Shown here piece by piece: positions 1 to 8,614 of a stretch of 64,000 nucleotides of DNA (position 1 is the first letter of the stretch; every line of letters starts with the position of its first letter). Source of the DNA: WS-9 sp036274595 (lineage in GTDB: Bacteria > Eisenbacteria > RBG-16-71-46 > SZUA-252); contig DASUFL010000043.1 of the NCBI GenBank assembly GCA_036274595.1, positions 9,568 through 73,567 on the forward strand. The letters are read 5' to 3'. The translations under genes and the position numbers were made by a program. The notes beneath the pieces are model-generated. The model ran no database searches, was not told the DNA's origin, and saw only the letters and a list, made by a program, of their open reading frames with translations.

Positions 1-2
1 GG

Positions 3-1301
3 GGACTGGCCGCCACCCTGGTCATGGGCATGGGGTGGTACGTGGCGCATGTCGGCGCCATCCTGATCGGGGAGCACCTGAGCCTGGTGGGCCTCTTCAT
101 CGCGCTCATCTGGGCGATTCTCGGTGGGACGGTCATCCGCGCGCTCGCGCTGCCGCTCACCCTTCTCTTTCTGGCGGTCCCGTTCGGGGAGGGCCTGTTT
201 CCGATCCTGATCGCGATCGCCAGCAAGATCGCGCTCGCGGTCTTGCACGTTCAAGGCGTTCCCGTGGGATTCGACGGAACCTACATCCGCCTTCAAAACG
301 GGGAATGGAAGATCACGGAGGCCTGCAGCGGACTCCGTTTCATCCTGAGCATCGTCACGGTCGGCGCCCTGTTTGCCTACACGACGTACAGCCGATGGTG
401 GAAGCGGGTCGCTTTCATCGTGGGGAGCGTGGTCGCGGCCATACTCATGAACGGGCTCCGCGTGTGGATCCTCGTCATGGTCGGCCTGTATACGAACATG
501 AAGTCCCCGCTCGTCAAGTCCCACATCGGGCTGGGGTGGGTCCTGTTCGCCATCATGGTCATCGCGCTCTTCGCGATCGGCCGGATCTGGTCGGATCCCG
601 AAGACGTCGAGGATCGGCCATTGCCCAAGGAGCGCAAGCAGCACGGACCGCAACGTGCCGCGAACAGGGCGCTGATCGGCGTCCTCGCGATCGCGTTCAT
701 GGCTGCCTGGCCTCTTCTCGGCCGGGCCGTGGATCGCCCATCGGCGGACGATTCGCAGGTCGCCCTGAATGCGCCGAAGGACGCGGGGACCTGGGTGTCG
801 ATCGAGTCCATGCCGTGGGAGTGGGAGCCGCACTACGAAGGGGCCAGGGCCATGATGCGTCACGCCTACCAGGGGCCCACGCGGCCGGTCGGCATGTACG
901 CGGCGCTCTTCCGCAACCAGCGCCAGGGGGAGGAGCTGGTGCGAACCCAGAACGGATTCCTGACTCCGTTCGCGGTGGCCTGGCGATACACGCCGGTCGT
1001 CCCACGCACCGTCCCGGGTCTGCCGTTTTCCGTCGAGCAGGTCGAGGGCCGGACCGAGGGCGCGCGCTTCCGCGCGTGGCGCTGGTACTGGGTCGGCGGG
1101 CAGTTCACCGCGGACGGGGGAGTCGTGAAGTTGCTCGAGCTCCGCTCCAAGCTCCTTCGTCGGCCCGACGACGCGATCGTTTTCGTGATCTACGCCCCCT
1201 TCGACCTCGAGCCGAGCGAGGCGGACGCCAGCCTGACCGCCTTCATCCAGGAGATGAAGCCCTCCCTCGACCAGATGGTCGCCGCCGCGACCCGGCGGTA
1301 G
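3..1301 (+). CDS. xrtA: Exosortase with fused C-terminal EpsI domain (5' end outside window)
   Basis: Membrane transpeptidase predicted to cut and anchor proteins carrying PEP-CTERM-type tails, working with exopolysaccharide export. The reading frame is open to the left edge, so the gene is truncated; the first ATG in the window is at 24. Counting from that ATG, the exosortase catalytic trio is visible: Cys101 in EACSGLR, Arg146 in NGLRVW and His167 in KSHIGLGW, each in or beside hydrophobic segments. From about residue 215 there is one more membrane segment followed by a soluble EpsI-type domain of roughly 190 residues (WVSIESMPW start). Fusion of the two parts is known in exosortase families. 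The XrtA assignment is inferred from the XrtA-associated glycosyltransferase, FemAB and amidotransferase families at 49.7-62 kb; no PEP-CTERM substrate was seen in this window. Confidence 0.85.
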   Translation, partial: GLAATLVMGMGWYVAHVGAILIGEHLSLVGLFIALIWAILGGTVIRALALPLTLLFLAVPFGEGLFPILIAIASKIALAVLHVQGVPVGFDGTYIRLQNGEWKITEACSGLRFILSIVTVGALFAYTTYSRWWKRVAFIVGSVVAAILMNGLRVWILVMVGLYTNMKSPLVKSHIGLGWVLFAIMVIALFAIGRIWSDPEDVEDRPLPKERKQHGPQRAANRALIGVLAIAFMAAWPLLGRAVDRPSADDSQVALNAPKDAGTWVSIESMPWEWEPHYEGARAMMRHAYQGPTRPVGMYAALFRNQRQGEELVRTQNGFLTPFAVAWRYTPVVPRTVPGLPFSVEQVEGRTEGARFRAWRWYWVGGQFTADGGVVKLLELRSKLLRRPDDAIVFVIYAPFDLEPSEADASLTAFIQEMKPSLDQMVAAATRR

Positions 1302-1421
1302 GGACCGGTCCTCGCCCGTAAGGCGTGCTACACTCCTGCCGTGGACCCGCGAACGCGGGATGGGGTAATGCGTTCCGGAGCTCTCACGATCCCCCCAGTC
1401 CAGACTCGGTTTAGGAGACCC

Positions 1422-2432
1422 ATGACCCGCGCCTCGAGCCTGCTCGCCGTCCTTGCCGTCGTTGCCTTCCTCGGGGGCGTTCCGTCAGCCCAAGCTCAGT
1501 CGGGCACGACCTACTTCCCGGGTTCGCCCCAGCTCGCCCACGAAAATCGGGGTCCCCGCGACACCACCCTCACGGTGACCGTCTCGGCGCTCGCGCCTGG
1601 GGTCTACGCCGCCAAGATCAACTACGTCTGGACCGGCTGGGTGGAGCTCCCGGAGGGGATCCTCCTGGTCGACTCCGGCCTCGACAGCCGCACCGCCGCA
1701 GTCCTCGCCGACAGCATCCGGGCGCGATCGGGCGCGAAGCCGTTCAAGTACCTCGTGAACACGCACGCCCACGGGGACCACACCGGCGGGAACGCGTACT
1801 TCGTCGCGAAGGGCGCCACGGTCATGGCTCAGACACGCGCGGCCATCGAGATCGATGCCGAGGCCAAGAAGGCCGCCGAGAGCGATACCACCGGCCTCAC
1901 GAAAGCGCCCTCGAAGCCGACCGTTCGCATCGACAAGCGCAAGGTGCTCGGGCCGGCGACGAGGAGCGTCGAGCTGATCTATCTCGGCAAGAGCGCGCAT
2001 ACGGACGGCGATTTGATCGTCTACCTGCCGAAGCAGAAGGTCCTCTTCGCGGGCGACCTCGTGTCGAACCGTTCGGTGCCGTGGCTCCTGGATCCCAAGT
2101 TCGACCGCCTCGGCTGGATCGCCTCCGTCGACTCCTTGAGGAGCAAGCGCTTCTCGTCGGTGACGACGCTCGTTCCCGGTCATGGCACCATGGACAAGCC
2201 CCTCCAGGAGATCGCCTACACGTGGCACTATCTGCACGATTCCTATGACCGCGCCGCCAAGATCGCCAATGACGGCACGAGCATCGCGGCCTTCAAGGAT
2301 TGGGGCTTCCTCGGCCCTTACGAGGGGGATGAGTTCTACGTCGAGGTCAATTTCATGAACATGCGCCGCCTCTACAACGAGGCGAAAGGGATCAAGACGC
2401 CGGGACGCCCGGGGACGCGTGCCTACAAGTAG
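1422..2432 (+). CDS. Secreted metallo-beta-lactamase-fold hydrolase
   Basis: Predicted periplasmic zinc hydrolase of 336 residues. An N-terminal signal peptide ends near AQAQS (residue 26). The metal-binding motif THAHGDH gives His115, His117, Asp119 and His120, and a later GDL and PGHG (the usual third and fifth metal ligand regions) follow, as in the MBL superfamily. Substrate unknown; the family includes B3-like beta-lactamases, lactonases and many others, and nothing here decides between them. The ATG at 1422 was chosen because AGGAG lies just upstream and a signal peptide starts there; a GTG at 1341 would add 27 residues and sits behind a TACACT hexamer, so it remains possible. The stop overlaps the next gene by 14 bp. 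Confidence 0.85.
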   Translation: MTRASSLLAVLAVVAFLGGVPSAQAQSGTTYFPGSPQLAHENRGPRDTTLTVTVSALAPGVYAAKINYVWTGWVELPEGILLVDSGLDSRTAAVLADSIRARSGAKPFKYLVNTHAHGDHTGGNAYFVAKGATVMAQTRAAIEIDAEAKKAAESDTTGLTKAPSKPTVRIDKRKVLGPATRSVELIYLGKSAHTDGDLIVYLPKQKVLFAGDLVSNRSVPWLLDPKFDRLGWIASVDSLRSKRFSSVTTLVPGHGTMDKPLQEIAYTWHYLHDSYDRAAKIANDGTSIAAFKDWGFLGPYEGDEFYVEVNFMNMRRLYNEAKGIKTPGRPGTRAYK

Positions 2433-3051
2433 CCGCCGCGCCTCCGGCGGCGGGCTTCGTGCCGCCTGCGCCGCATGCGCCCTGCTGGCCGTGCTCCTCT
2501 CCGGCTGCGCGCGCGAAGCGCCTGACGTGCGCGAGGCTCGCCTCGCCGCCGAGCGCTATGTGGACGCCCTGGCGCACAAGGACCTTCAGCAGATCCGCGC
2601 CCGCTCCACCTGCGTCGCTTCCTACCAGTCGCTCCAAGGGGGGAACATCCTCCAGATCGGCGATATGCACCACGTGACGGTCGCCACCATCGATTCGCTC
2701 GGCCGCACGGCGGCGGAGGCGCACCGAAGCGCCGACTCGGCCTGGGGCTTCGCTCCCGATTCTCTCCGGGACCAACTCTCCAAGCGGGCGATGGCGATCG
2801 CGAGGCTCCACTTCGTCTACCGAAGCGCGCTTCGGGCGCTCCCGCTGTCCCGGCCCGACTCGCTCCTTGGATCCAACGCCGTGCTCGACACACGCACGGT
2901 GCGCGTGCGTGTGCGCTACGCCGGCGAAGCCGTGGGGCCCCGTGCGATCGACAGGGAGATGCTCCTCAGGCTCATCCGGGTCCCGGGCGGCCAGTGGATC
3001 GCCTTCTCGTTCTACAGCCTGGAGGACGACCCTCGTCCCGAGAGGGTTTGA
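2419..3051 (+). CDS. Hypothetical lipoprotein
   Basis: A 210-residue protein with a GTG start inside the end of the upstream hydrolase gene. Residues 1-30 form a lipoprotein signal (LLSGC lipobox), so the mature protein is likely lipid-anchored in the periplasm or outer membrane. The remainder is a small alpha/beta protein without a family I recognise; a SnoaL/NTF2-like fold is conceivable from the AERYVDALAHKD start but not shown. Its stop codon TGA lies inside the -35 element of the aroF promoter. Confidence 0.7.
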   Translation: MPTSSRRASGGGLRAACAACALLAVLLSGCAREAPDVREARLAAERYVDALAHKDLQQIRARSTCVASYQSLQGGNILQIGDMHHVTVATIDSLGRTAAEAHRSADSAWGFAPDSLRDQLSKRAMAIARLHFVYRSALRALPLSRPDSLLGSNAVLDTRTVRVRVRYAGEAVGPRAIDREMLLRLIRVPGGQWIAFSFYSLEDDPRPERV

Positions 3052-3076
3052 CCCCCGCCCGGCCGGGTGCTAGCCT
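3048..3076 (+). promoter_or_regulatory. Sigma-70-type promoter for aroF
   Basis: TTGACC at 3048-3053 and TAGCCT at 3071-3076 are separated by 17 bp, close to the housekeeping consensus. The upstream gene's TGA stop is part of the -35 hexamer. A start near 3083 would give a leader of about 65 nt that holds the hairpin at 3099-3126. Confidence 0.5.
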
Positions 3077-3098
3077 TCGGCCGTGTCGCCCGACCTCT

Positions 3099-3126
3099 GC
3101 CCATTGCCGATGGCTCGGCAGTGGGC
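3099..3126 (+). promoter_or_regulatory. 10-bp leader hairpin upstream of aroF
   Basis: GCCCATTGCC (3099-3108) pairs along its full length with GGCAGTGGGC (3117-3126), one U-G wobble included, around an 8-nt loop. It lies between the predicted promoter and the Shine-Dalgarno TGAGGA at 3138. The downstream sequence is only mildly T-rich, so an attenuator, an mRNA-stability element or a protein site are all possible. Confidence 0.4.
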
Positions 3127-3147
3127 CTTCGTGTTTCTGAGGACCCC

Positions 3148-4161
3148 ATGGTCATCACCCTGCGGCTCGATGCGACCCCGGAGCAGCGCCGCGCGATCGA
3201 ATCGCGCCTGCGCGAGTCCGGGTTCCAGATCGTGCTCTCCCCGAACGGCTCGGCCGTAACCATGGCCGTGGTCGGGGAGGGGAGTTTGCCGCCGCTCGAC
3301 GAGGTCCGGGCGATGCCCGGTGTCGCGACCGCCATCCGCATCCCCGAGCCCTTCAAGCTCGCCAGCCGCACCTTCCGCCAGGAGACGTCCGTCATCCGGA
3401 TTGGCGACGTCGCGATCGGCGGCAAGGACGTCGTGCTCATGGCCGGCCCCTGCACCATCGAATCCGAAGAGCAGATGGTGAAGACCGCCGCCGCGGTGCG
3501 CGCGGCGGGCGCGCGCGTCATGCGGGGCGGCGCGTTCAAGCCCCGCACATCGCCCTATTCGTTCCAGGGGCTCGGCGAGGAGGGGCTCAAGCTCATGCGG
3601 CGCGTCGCCGACGCGCACGGGCTCCTCGTCATCTCCGAGATCATGGACAAGAGCCAGATCGCGCTCATGGACCGCTACGTCGACATCTTCCAGGTGGGCG
3701 CGCGGAACATGCAGAACTATCCGCTCCTGCGCGAGCTGGGGAGGGTGGAGCGGCCCGTCCTCGTGAAGCGCGGCCTCGCCGCCACCGTGGACGAGTGGCT
3801 CATGAGCGCGGAGTACGTCATGTCTGGCGGGAACGATCGCGTCATCGTGTGCGAGCGCGGCGTGCGCGCCTACGAGACCTACACGAGGAACACGCTCGAC
3901 CTGAACGCCGTCGCCGTGGCCAAGGCGATCAGCCATCTTCCCGTGATCGTGGATCCGAGCCACGCGGCCGGCGTCCGGGACAAGGTGGTGCCGCTCGCGC
4001 GCGCCGCCATCGCGACCGGCGCGGACGGACTCCTGGTCGAGGTCCATCACGATCCGGAGCGGGCGATCTGCGACGGTCCTCAGTCCCTCTTCCCGCAGCA
4101 GTTCGAGGCCCTCGCGGCGCAGATCCGTCTGATCGCCGAGGCGGTCGGCCGCTCGCTCTGA
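3148..4161 (+). CDS. aroF: 3-deoxy-7-phosphoheptulonate (DAHP) synthase
   Basis: Catalyses the first step of the shikimate pathway: phosphoenolpyruvate plus erythrose 4-phosphate to DAHP, in the cytosol. The 337-residue length and layout match the Thermotoga-type enzyme: an N-terminal ferredoxin/ACT-like regulatory domain (about residues 1-70) and a TIM barrel. Metal ligand Cys102 lies in AGPCTIES; the PEP-binding RGGAFKPRTSPYSF and the metal-binding DPSHAAG are present. The start at 3148 follows TGAGGA and matches the family length; a GTG at 3067 would add 27 residues encoded by the leader. The N-terminal domain suggests feedback control by an aromatic amino acid, in keeping with the separate trp cluster at 25-31 kb. 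Stop and next start overlap as TGATG. Confidence 0.95.
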   Translation: MVITLRLDATPEQRRAIESRLRESGFQIVLSPNGSAVTMAVVGEGSLPPLDEVRAMPGVATAIRIPEPFKLASRTFRQETSVIRIGDVAIGGKDVVLMAGPCTIESEEQMVKTAAAVRAAGARVMRGGAFKPRTSPYSFQGLGEEGLKLMRRVADAHGLLVISEIMDKSQIALMDRYVDIFQVGARNMQNYPLLRELGRVERPVLVKRGLAATVDEWLMSAEYVMSGGNDRVIVCERGVRAYETYTRNTLDLNAVAVAKAISHLPVIVDPSHAAGVRDKVVPLARAAIATGADGLLVEVHHDPERAICDGPQSLFPQQFEALAAQIRLIAEAVGRSL

Positions 4162-5819
4162 TGGCGGCCCAGGACCGCGGCCGCTCGGGGCGGACAGGGA
4201 AGGACACCCGCCGGAAGCCGGGTGGACGCGCCCCGCAGGGCCATGCCGCGGGCCCCGCGCGATCCCTGGTTCCACATTCCTGGATCTCGGGAATCGCGCT
4301 CGGCGCGCTCGCCCTCTACGCGCTCTACTGGGCGAGCCAGGTCTTCCGCTACCACACGATCGGAAACTACGCCGTCGAGACCGACTTCTACTGGAAGTAC
4401 GGGCCCGCAGCGCGCGATCTTCTCCGCGGCGCCGTCGACATCGCGAACTACGATTCGAAGGGTTGGGGCTATCCGGCCGTCGTCGCGCTCCTCGCCCGAG
4501 CCGGGATGGAGGTCTTCCAGGCGGGGCAGCTGGTCGCGCTCCTCTCCGCGGTCGTGGCCGGATGGCTCGCCTACCGCCTCCACCGGAGCCTCCTCGGACC
4601 GGGCGTCGCGCTCGCGAGCCTCGGACTCCTGCTCGTGAATCCCACGTTCGTCGTGAACACGTACGAAGTGGGAACCGACATGTTTTTCTTCGCGGTGGTG
4701 CTCGCCTCCATGGCGCTCCTGCTCCGAAGCCGCGCCCCCAAAGCGTGGGCGGTCGCGCTCTCGGGACTCCTCGGCGGCTGGGCGTTCTCCACGCGCTACA
4801 ACGGGCTCTTCCTCCTGGGTGGCGCTCTCGTCTACCTGTTCCTGATCGAGACGCCGCGCGGCCCCTGGGGACCACGGCTCCAGCGCGCGGCGCTGTGGAC
4901 GGCGGGATTCGTGCTCGCGGCGCTGCCCTGGCTCTGGGTCAATGCGGCCCACACGGGGAATCCCCTCACGAACACGAACTACCTGAACGTCGGCTACGAG
5001 GTGTACGGGAAGGGGAACTGGGAGCAGTTCATGTACGGGAGCGATCGGAAGATCCACTCCATGGTCGATGTCGTGCGACTCGACCCCATGCTGTTCCTGG
5101 GCGCGATGCTCAAGAACGTGTTCGTGCACCTGAAGCAGGATCTGACCGAGCTCATGCCGCTCCTCTGGGGCGCTTGCGCTCTGATCGGGGGCCTCCTTCT
5201 CGCGACGCGCGAGCGGCCGGAGCGGCGGACGGCGGCCTACGCCGCATTCTGGGCGCTCTATTTCCTCACGCTCGTCCCGGTCTTCTACGGAACCCGCTTC
5301 TCGCTCCCGCTCGTCGCCTTCTACGGCCTCCTCGCCGCATGGCCTTTCGTCTCGCCATGGCTCGGCCGCTCCCTTCAGGCCGTGGAGGGATCGTTCCCGC
5401 TCCGGACCTTCCTCTTCCTCGCGCTCTGGGTGGGAGCGCTCTTCCACACGTATCAGGCGGTGGGGAATCCGCAAAATCCGGAAGGGCTGCGCGCGGGGCC
5501 GCACGAGATCGTGGACGCGGTGGGCTATCTCAAGACGCACGGAGCGGGAGAAGCCCTGCTCGCGAGGAAGCCGCACGCCGCGTTCCTCGCGAACATGCGC
5601 TTCGTCCCGATCCCGACCGTCGATTCACCCGCCGCGCTCCACGATGTCGCGGTGAAGGAGCGCGCCCGGTACCTCCTCATCTCGGCCGCGGAGATCCAGA
5701 TGCGCGCCGCGCTCCGATCGTTCGCGACGGGGGAGGAGATCCCAGGGTTCCGCCGCGTGTACGACAGCCAGGGAGCGCTCGTCTACGAGGTCGTGCCGCT
5801 CGAGGCGGTGAGACCGTGA
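4161..5819 (+). CDS. Membrane glycosyltransferase, GT39/ArnT-like (GT-C fold)
   Basis: A 552-residue integral membrane protein. After a basic, Gly/Arg-rich cytoplasmic start there are about nine to eleven hydrophobic segments, with an acidic loop after the first one (ETDFYWKYGPAA), the arrangement of GT-C enzymes that use lipid-linked sugars. The last 120 residues are more soluble. Likely transfers a sugar from a polyprenyl phosphate on the periplasmic side; donor and acceptor unknown. Starts on the last base of the aroF stop (TGATG) and is probably co-transcribed with it, though no metabolic link is obvious. Confidence 0.75.
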   Translation: MAAQDRGRSGRTGKDTRRKPGGRAPQGHAAGPARSLVPHSWISGIALGALALYALYWASQVFRYHTIGNYAVETDFYWKYGPAARDLLRGAVDIANYDSKGWGYPAVVALLARAGMEVFQAGQLVALLSAVVAGWLAYRLHRSLLGPGVALASLGLLLVNPTFVVNTYEVGTDMFFFAVVLASMALLLRSRAPKAWAVALSGLLGGWAFSTRYNGLFLLGGALVYLFLIETPRGPWGPRLQRAALWTAGFVLAALPWLWVNAAHTGNPLTNTNYLNVGYEVYGKGNWEQFMYGSDRKIHSMVDVVRLDPMLFLGAMLKNVFVHLKQDLTELMPLLWGACALIGGLLLATRERPERRTAAYAAFWALYFLTLVPVFYGTRFSLPLVAFYGLLAAWPFVSPWLGRSLQAVEGSFPLRTFLFLALWVGALFHTYQAVGNPQNPEGLRAGPHEIVDAVGYLKTHGAGEALLARKPHAAFLANMRFVPIPTVDSPAALHDVAVKERARYLLISAAEIQMRAALRSFATGEEIPGFRRVYDSQGALVYEVVPLEAVRP

Positions 5820-6307
5820 GACGGTTCGCGATTGGCGTTGTCATCATGACCTACGGCTGCGCGGGCGGGATTCCGTCGACCAAGGACAACCTCCCAGGGC
5901 AACCGAATCCTGATGCGGTCATCTCGTTCTCTCGCGCACAGAAGGGCGACACGCTCTGGGTGAGGTCTTGGAGCGCTGGATGCTTTGGTGTCTACGATCG
6001 CATCGAGATTACGATGCTCGGGCGCAAGCCAGACGTTGCCGGGGTCGTGTACGAGAGGGGAGCCGTCATACTCAAAACCGACACAAAGACCGTGAGTCTC
6101 GCCGCCTCGGATCGTGCTCGTTTGGATAGTCTGCTTGCCTCGTGCCGCACTGCGCCCGTGGGGGCTCTTGGAACAGGTGCTATGGGCATCGAGTTCTCGA
6201 TGAGTCGTCATGGGCGAAGGCATCCACCGACGATGTTTCGCAGTCCTCGCCTACGATGGGGCGACTACGAGATTTTGTACTCCATCGCTGACCGTAAGGC
6301 CTTGTAG
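5816..6307 (+). CDS. Hypothetical lipoprotein-like protein, low GC
   Basis: A 163-residue protein starting with GTG overlapping the previous stop (GTGA). The first 15 residues are hydrophobic and end in TYGC, an imperfect lipobox, so membrane anchoring is possible. No recognised domain. Its G+C is near 60 percent by hand count, visibly lower than the roughly 70 percent of neighbouring genes, and codon choice is less biased; with its position just upstream of a tRNA this suggests later acquisition, which is inference. An ATG at 5846 is an alternative start. Confidence 0.55.
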   Translation: MRRFAIGVVIMTYGCAGGIPSTKDNLPGQPNPDAVISFSRAQKGDTLWVRSWSAGCFGVYDRIEITMLGRKPDVAGVVYERGAVILKTDTKTVSLAASDRARLDSLLASCRTAPVGALGTGAMGIEFSMSRHGRRHPPTMFRSPRLRWGDYEILYSIADRKAL

Positions 6308-6386
6308 CCTTCGGGCACAAAACCTGGCACAGGCAAGGGGTGGAAGCAGGATCAGAAACCTGTTAAGCTGCGCGATCACAAGGTAC

Positions 6387-6463
6387 GGGCGATTAGCTCA
6401 GTTGGTTAGAGTACCTGCTTGACATGCAGGGGGTCAGTGGTTCAAGTCCACTATCGCCCACCA
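6387..6463 (+). tRNA. tRNA-Val (anticodon GAC)
   Basis: Full cloverleaf of 77 nt. Acceptor stem GGGCGAT (6387-6393) pairs with ATCGCCC (6453-6459), discriminator A6460, genome-encoded CCA 6461-6463. Anticodon stem CCTGC/GCAGG encloses loop TTGACAT with anticodon GAC at 6421-6423. T-arm GTGG-TTCAAGT-CCAC is present. It lies 26 nt before the thrS start. Confidence 0.95.
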
Positions 6464-6489
6464 TCTTCACACGAAGGACATTCCCGACC

Positions 6490-8406
6490 GTGATTCGTAT
6501 CGACGTCAATGGCCGTCAGCTCGAGGCGGAGCCCGGCTCCACCCTCGGCCAGATCTTCCACGAGCAGTACCAGGACGCGTTCAAGCTGGGCATCGCGGCC
6601 AGGCTGAACGGCCGCATCGTGGACTTCCACACACCCGTCCACGATTCCGGCAAGGCGGATCTCATCCCGGTGGACACGCCGGAGGGTCTCGCCGTGCTGC
6701 GCCACTCGACCGCGCACCTCATGGCGTCGGCCGTGGTGAAGCTCTTCCCGGGCACCAAGCTCGCGATCGGCCCCGCCATCGACGAAGGCTTCTATTACGA
6801 CTTCCAGGCGCCCCGGCCGTTCCAGCCCGAGGATCTCGAGAAGATCGAGACCTCGATGCACGAGATCGCCGAGGAGAACCACATGTTCCAGCGCGGCGAG
6901 CTGTCGCGCCAGGACGCGCTCCAGAAGTTCGGAGCGGAAGGGGAGACCTTCAAGGTCGAGCTGATCGAAGGATTGCCCGATCCCAAGGTGAGCACCTACA
7001 CCCACTCCTTCTTCACCGATCTCTGCCGCGGGCCCCACGTGCCGCGCACGAAGATGCTGAAGCACTTCAAGCTCCTCTCCGTGGCCGGCGCCTACTGGCG
7101 CGGCGACTCGAACCGCCCGATGCTCCAGCGGATCTACGGCACCGCGTTCCCGAGCAAGGACCGGCTGAAGGAGCACCTCCAACGCCTCGAGGAAGCGAAG
7201 CTTCGCGACCATCGCAAGGTGGGGCATGCGCTCGACCTCTACAGCGTGCAGGACATCGCCGGGGGCGGACTCATCTTCTGGCACCCGCACGGCGCCGCGA
7301 TGCGGCGCGTGATCGAGGACTTCTGGAAGTCGGAGCACCTCCGCCGCGGCTACACCATCGTGAACACCCCGCACATCGCGCAGGCGGACCTCTGGCAGCG
7401 CTCGGGGCACACCAATTTCTATCGCGACAACATGTACTTCCTCGAGATCGACGAGCGGGAGTACGTGCTCAAGCCGATGAACTGCCCCTTCCACATCCTC
7501 ATCTATCAGGCAAAGAAGCATTCGTACCGCGAGCTGCCGATCCGGATCGCGGAGCTGGGCACGGTCTATCGCTACGAGAAGTCGGGCGTGCTCCACGGCC
7601 TCGCCCGCGTGCGCGGCTTCACCCAGGACGACGCGCACCTCTTCTGCACCCGGGAGCAGGTGGAGCCCGAGCTCGAGAAGGTGCTCGCGTTCGCTCGATT
7701 CATGCTCGATACGTTCGGCTTCAAGGACTACAAGGTCGAGCTCTCCGTCCGCGATCCCAAGCGGAAGGAAGACTACATGGGCACCGACGAGGACTGGGAG
7801 CTGGCCGAGGGAGCGCTCGAGCGGGTCGTCCAGCGCGCGGGGATCATCTATCGCCGCGCCGAGGGAGAGGCCGTCTTCTACGGCCCGAAGATCGACATCA
7901 AGATCGAGGACGCGCTCGGCCGTCCGTGGCAGTGCTCCACCGTGCAGTTCGACTTCAACCTGCCGCGCCGGTTCGAAGTGAACTACGTCGGCTCGGACGG
8001 GCAGGAGCATCAGGTCTACATGATCCACCGGGCGCTCCTAGGCTCGCTGGAGCGCTTCTTCGCGACCCTGATCGAGCACTATGGCGGCGACTTCCCGGTC
8101 TGGATCTCGCCGGTCCAGGTCCAGCTCATCACGATCGCGGACGCCCAGATCCCGTACGCCGAGGAGATCCGGGCGATGCTCCTCGACCGGGGGATCCGGG
8201 TCGAAGCCGACCTCCGCGAGGAGAAGATGGGGGCCAAGATCCGGGACGCCGAGCTCCTCAAGATCCCCTACATGCTGGTCCTGGGGCGGCAGGAGGTGGA
8301 GAGCCGGGCGGTCTCCGTCAGGAGCCGGAAGAAGGGGAACGAGGGGTCGGTGCCGCTGGATCGCTTTGTGGAAAATCTCGTTGCGGAGATCGAGGCCAGA
8401 ACGTAG
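6490..8406 (+). CDS. thrS: Threonyl-tRNA synthetase
   Basis: Charges tRNA-Thr. The 638 residues fit the bacterial norm of about 640. Order: TGS domain (residues 1-60), editing domain with HSTAH and a CRGPH motif near residue 180, class II catalytic core with the zinc-ligand Cys in PMNCPFH, RVRGFTQDDAH, and the C-terminal anticodon-binding domain (WISPVQVQLI onward). The GTG at 6490 follows AAGGA by about 11 nt and begins exactly at the TGS domain; an earlier in-frame start at 6424 would lie inside the tRNA. It heads the conserved thrS-infC-rpmI-rplT-pheST block. Confidence 0.96.
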   Translation: MIRIDVNGRQLEAEPGSTLGQIFHEQYQDAFKLGIAARLNGRIVDFHTPVHDSGKADLIPVDTPEGLAVLRHSTAHLMASAVVKLFPGTKLAIGPAIDEGFYYDFQAPRPFQPEDLEKIETSMHEIAEENHMFQRGELSRQDALQKFGAEGETFKVELIEGLPDPKVSTYTHSFFTDLCRGPHVPRTKMLKHFKLLSVAGAYWRGDSNRPMLQRIYGTAFPSKDRLKEHLQRLEEAKLRDHRKVGHALDLYSVQDIAGGGLIFWHPHGAAMRRVIEDFWKSEHLRRGYTIVNTPHIAQADLWQRSGHTNFYRDNMYFLEIDEREYVLKPMNCPFHILIYQAKKHSYRELPIRIAELGTVYRYEKSGVLHGLARVRGFTQDDAHLFCTREQVEPELEKVLAFARFMLDTFGFKDYKVELSVRDPKRKEDYMGTDEDWELAEGALERVVQRAGIIYRRAEGEAVFYGPKIDIKIEDALGRPWQCSTVQFDFNLPRRFEVNYVGSDGQEHQVYMIHRALLGSLERFFATLIEHYGGDFPVWISPVQVQLITIADAQIPYAEEIRAMLLDRGIRVEADLREEKMGAKIRDAELLKIPYMLVLGRQEVESRAVSVRSRKKGNEGSVPLDRFVENLVAEIEART

Positions 8407-8614
8407 ACTGGCATCTCGTTTCACGTTCAAGCAGGAGCCGACGGCTTCTCACCCCGAGGCGCAACGCTACCGGGGTCAACGCGATAACGGTCCCGCGCCA
8501 CCCGCGCGGTCCCTGGGCCGGTGAATCACGGGGCAGAGCCCTAGCCGGTCCGTCGCTTCCGCCGTCCCCTCCTGCCATTTCACCACTGTAGTCCGGGGCA
8601 GAGGAGGGTAGCCG
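8407..8614 (+). promoter_or_regulatory. infC leader with Shine-Dalgarno-sequestering hairpin
   Basis: A 208-nt non-coding leader. CCCTCCT-GCC at 8567-8576 pairs with GGC-(AG)-AGGAGGG at 8597-8608, ten pairs with a 2-nt bulge and a 20-nt loop; the 3' arm is the infC Shine-Dalgarno sequence itself. The nonamer GGGGCAGAG occurs twice, at 8530-8538 and 8595-8603, so the upstream copy could compete for the same CTGCC. A second hairpin, ACCCCG/CGGGGT, lies near 8453-8478. Translation of infC-rpmI-rplT is known to be autoregulated by IF3 and L20 in other bacteria; that this leader does so is inference. Confidence 0.55.

Noticed and set aside
3070..5576. Minus-strand open frames of about 500-600 codons opposite aroF and the glycosyltransferase
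   Set aside because: Arg/Gly/Pro-rich translations typical of antisense frames in GC-rich DNA; the plus strand carries clear families.
6424..6489. Longer thrS starting at 6424
   Set aside because: That start is inside the tRNA-Val anticodon arm and adds residues unlike any TGS domain.
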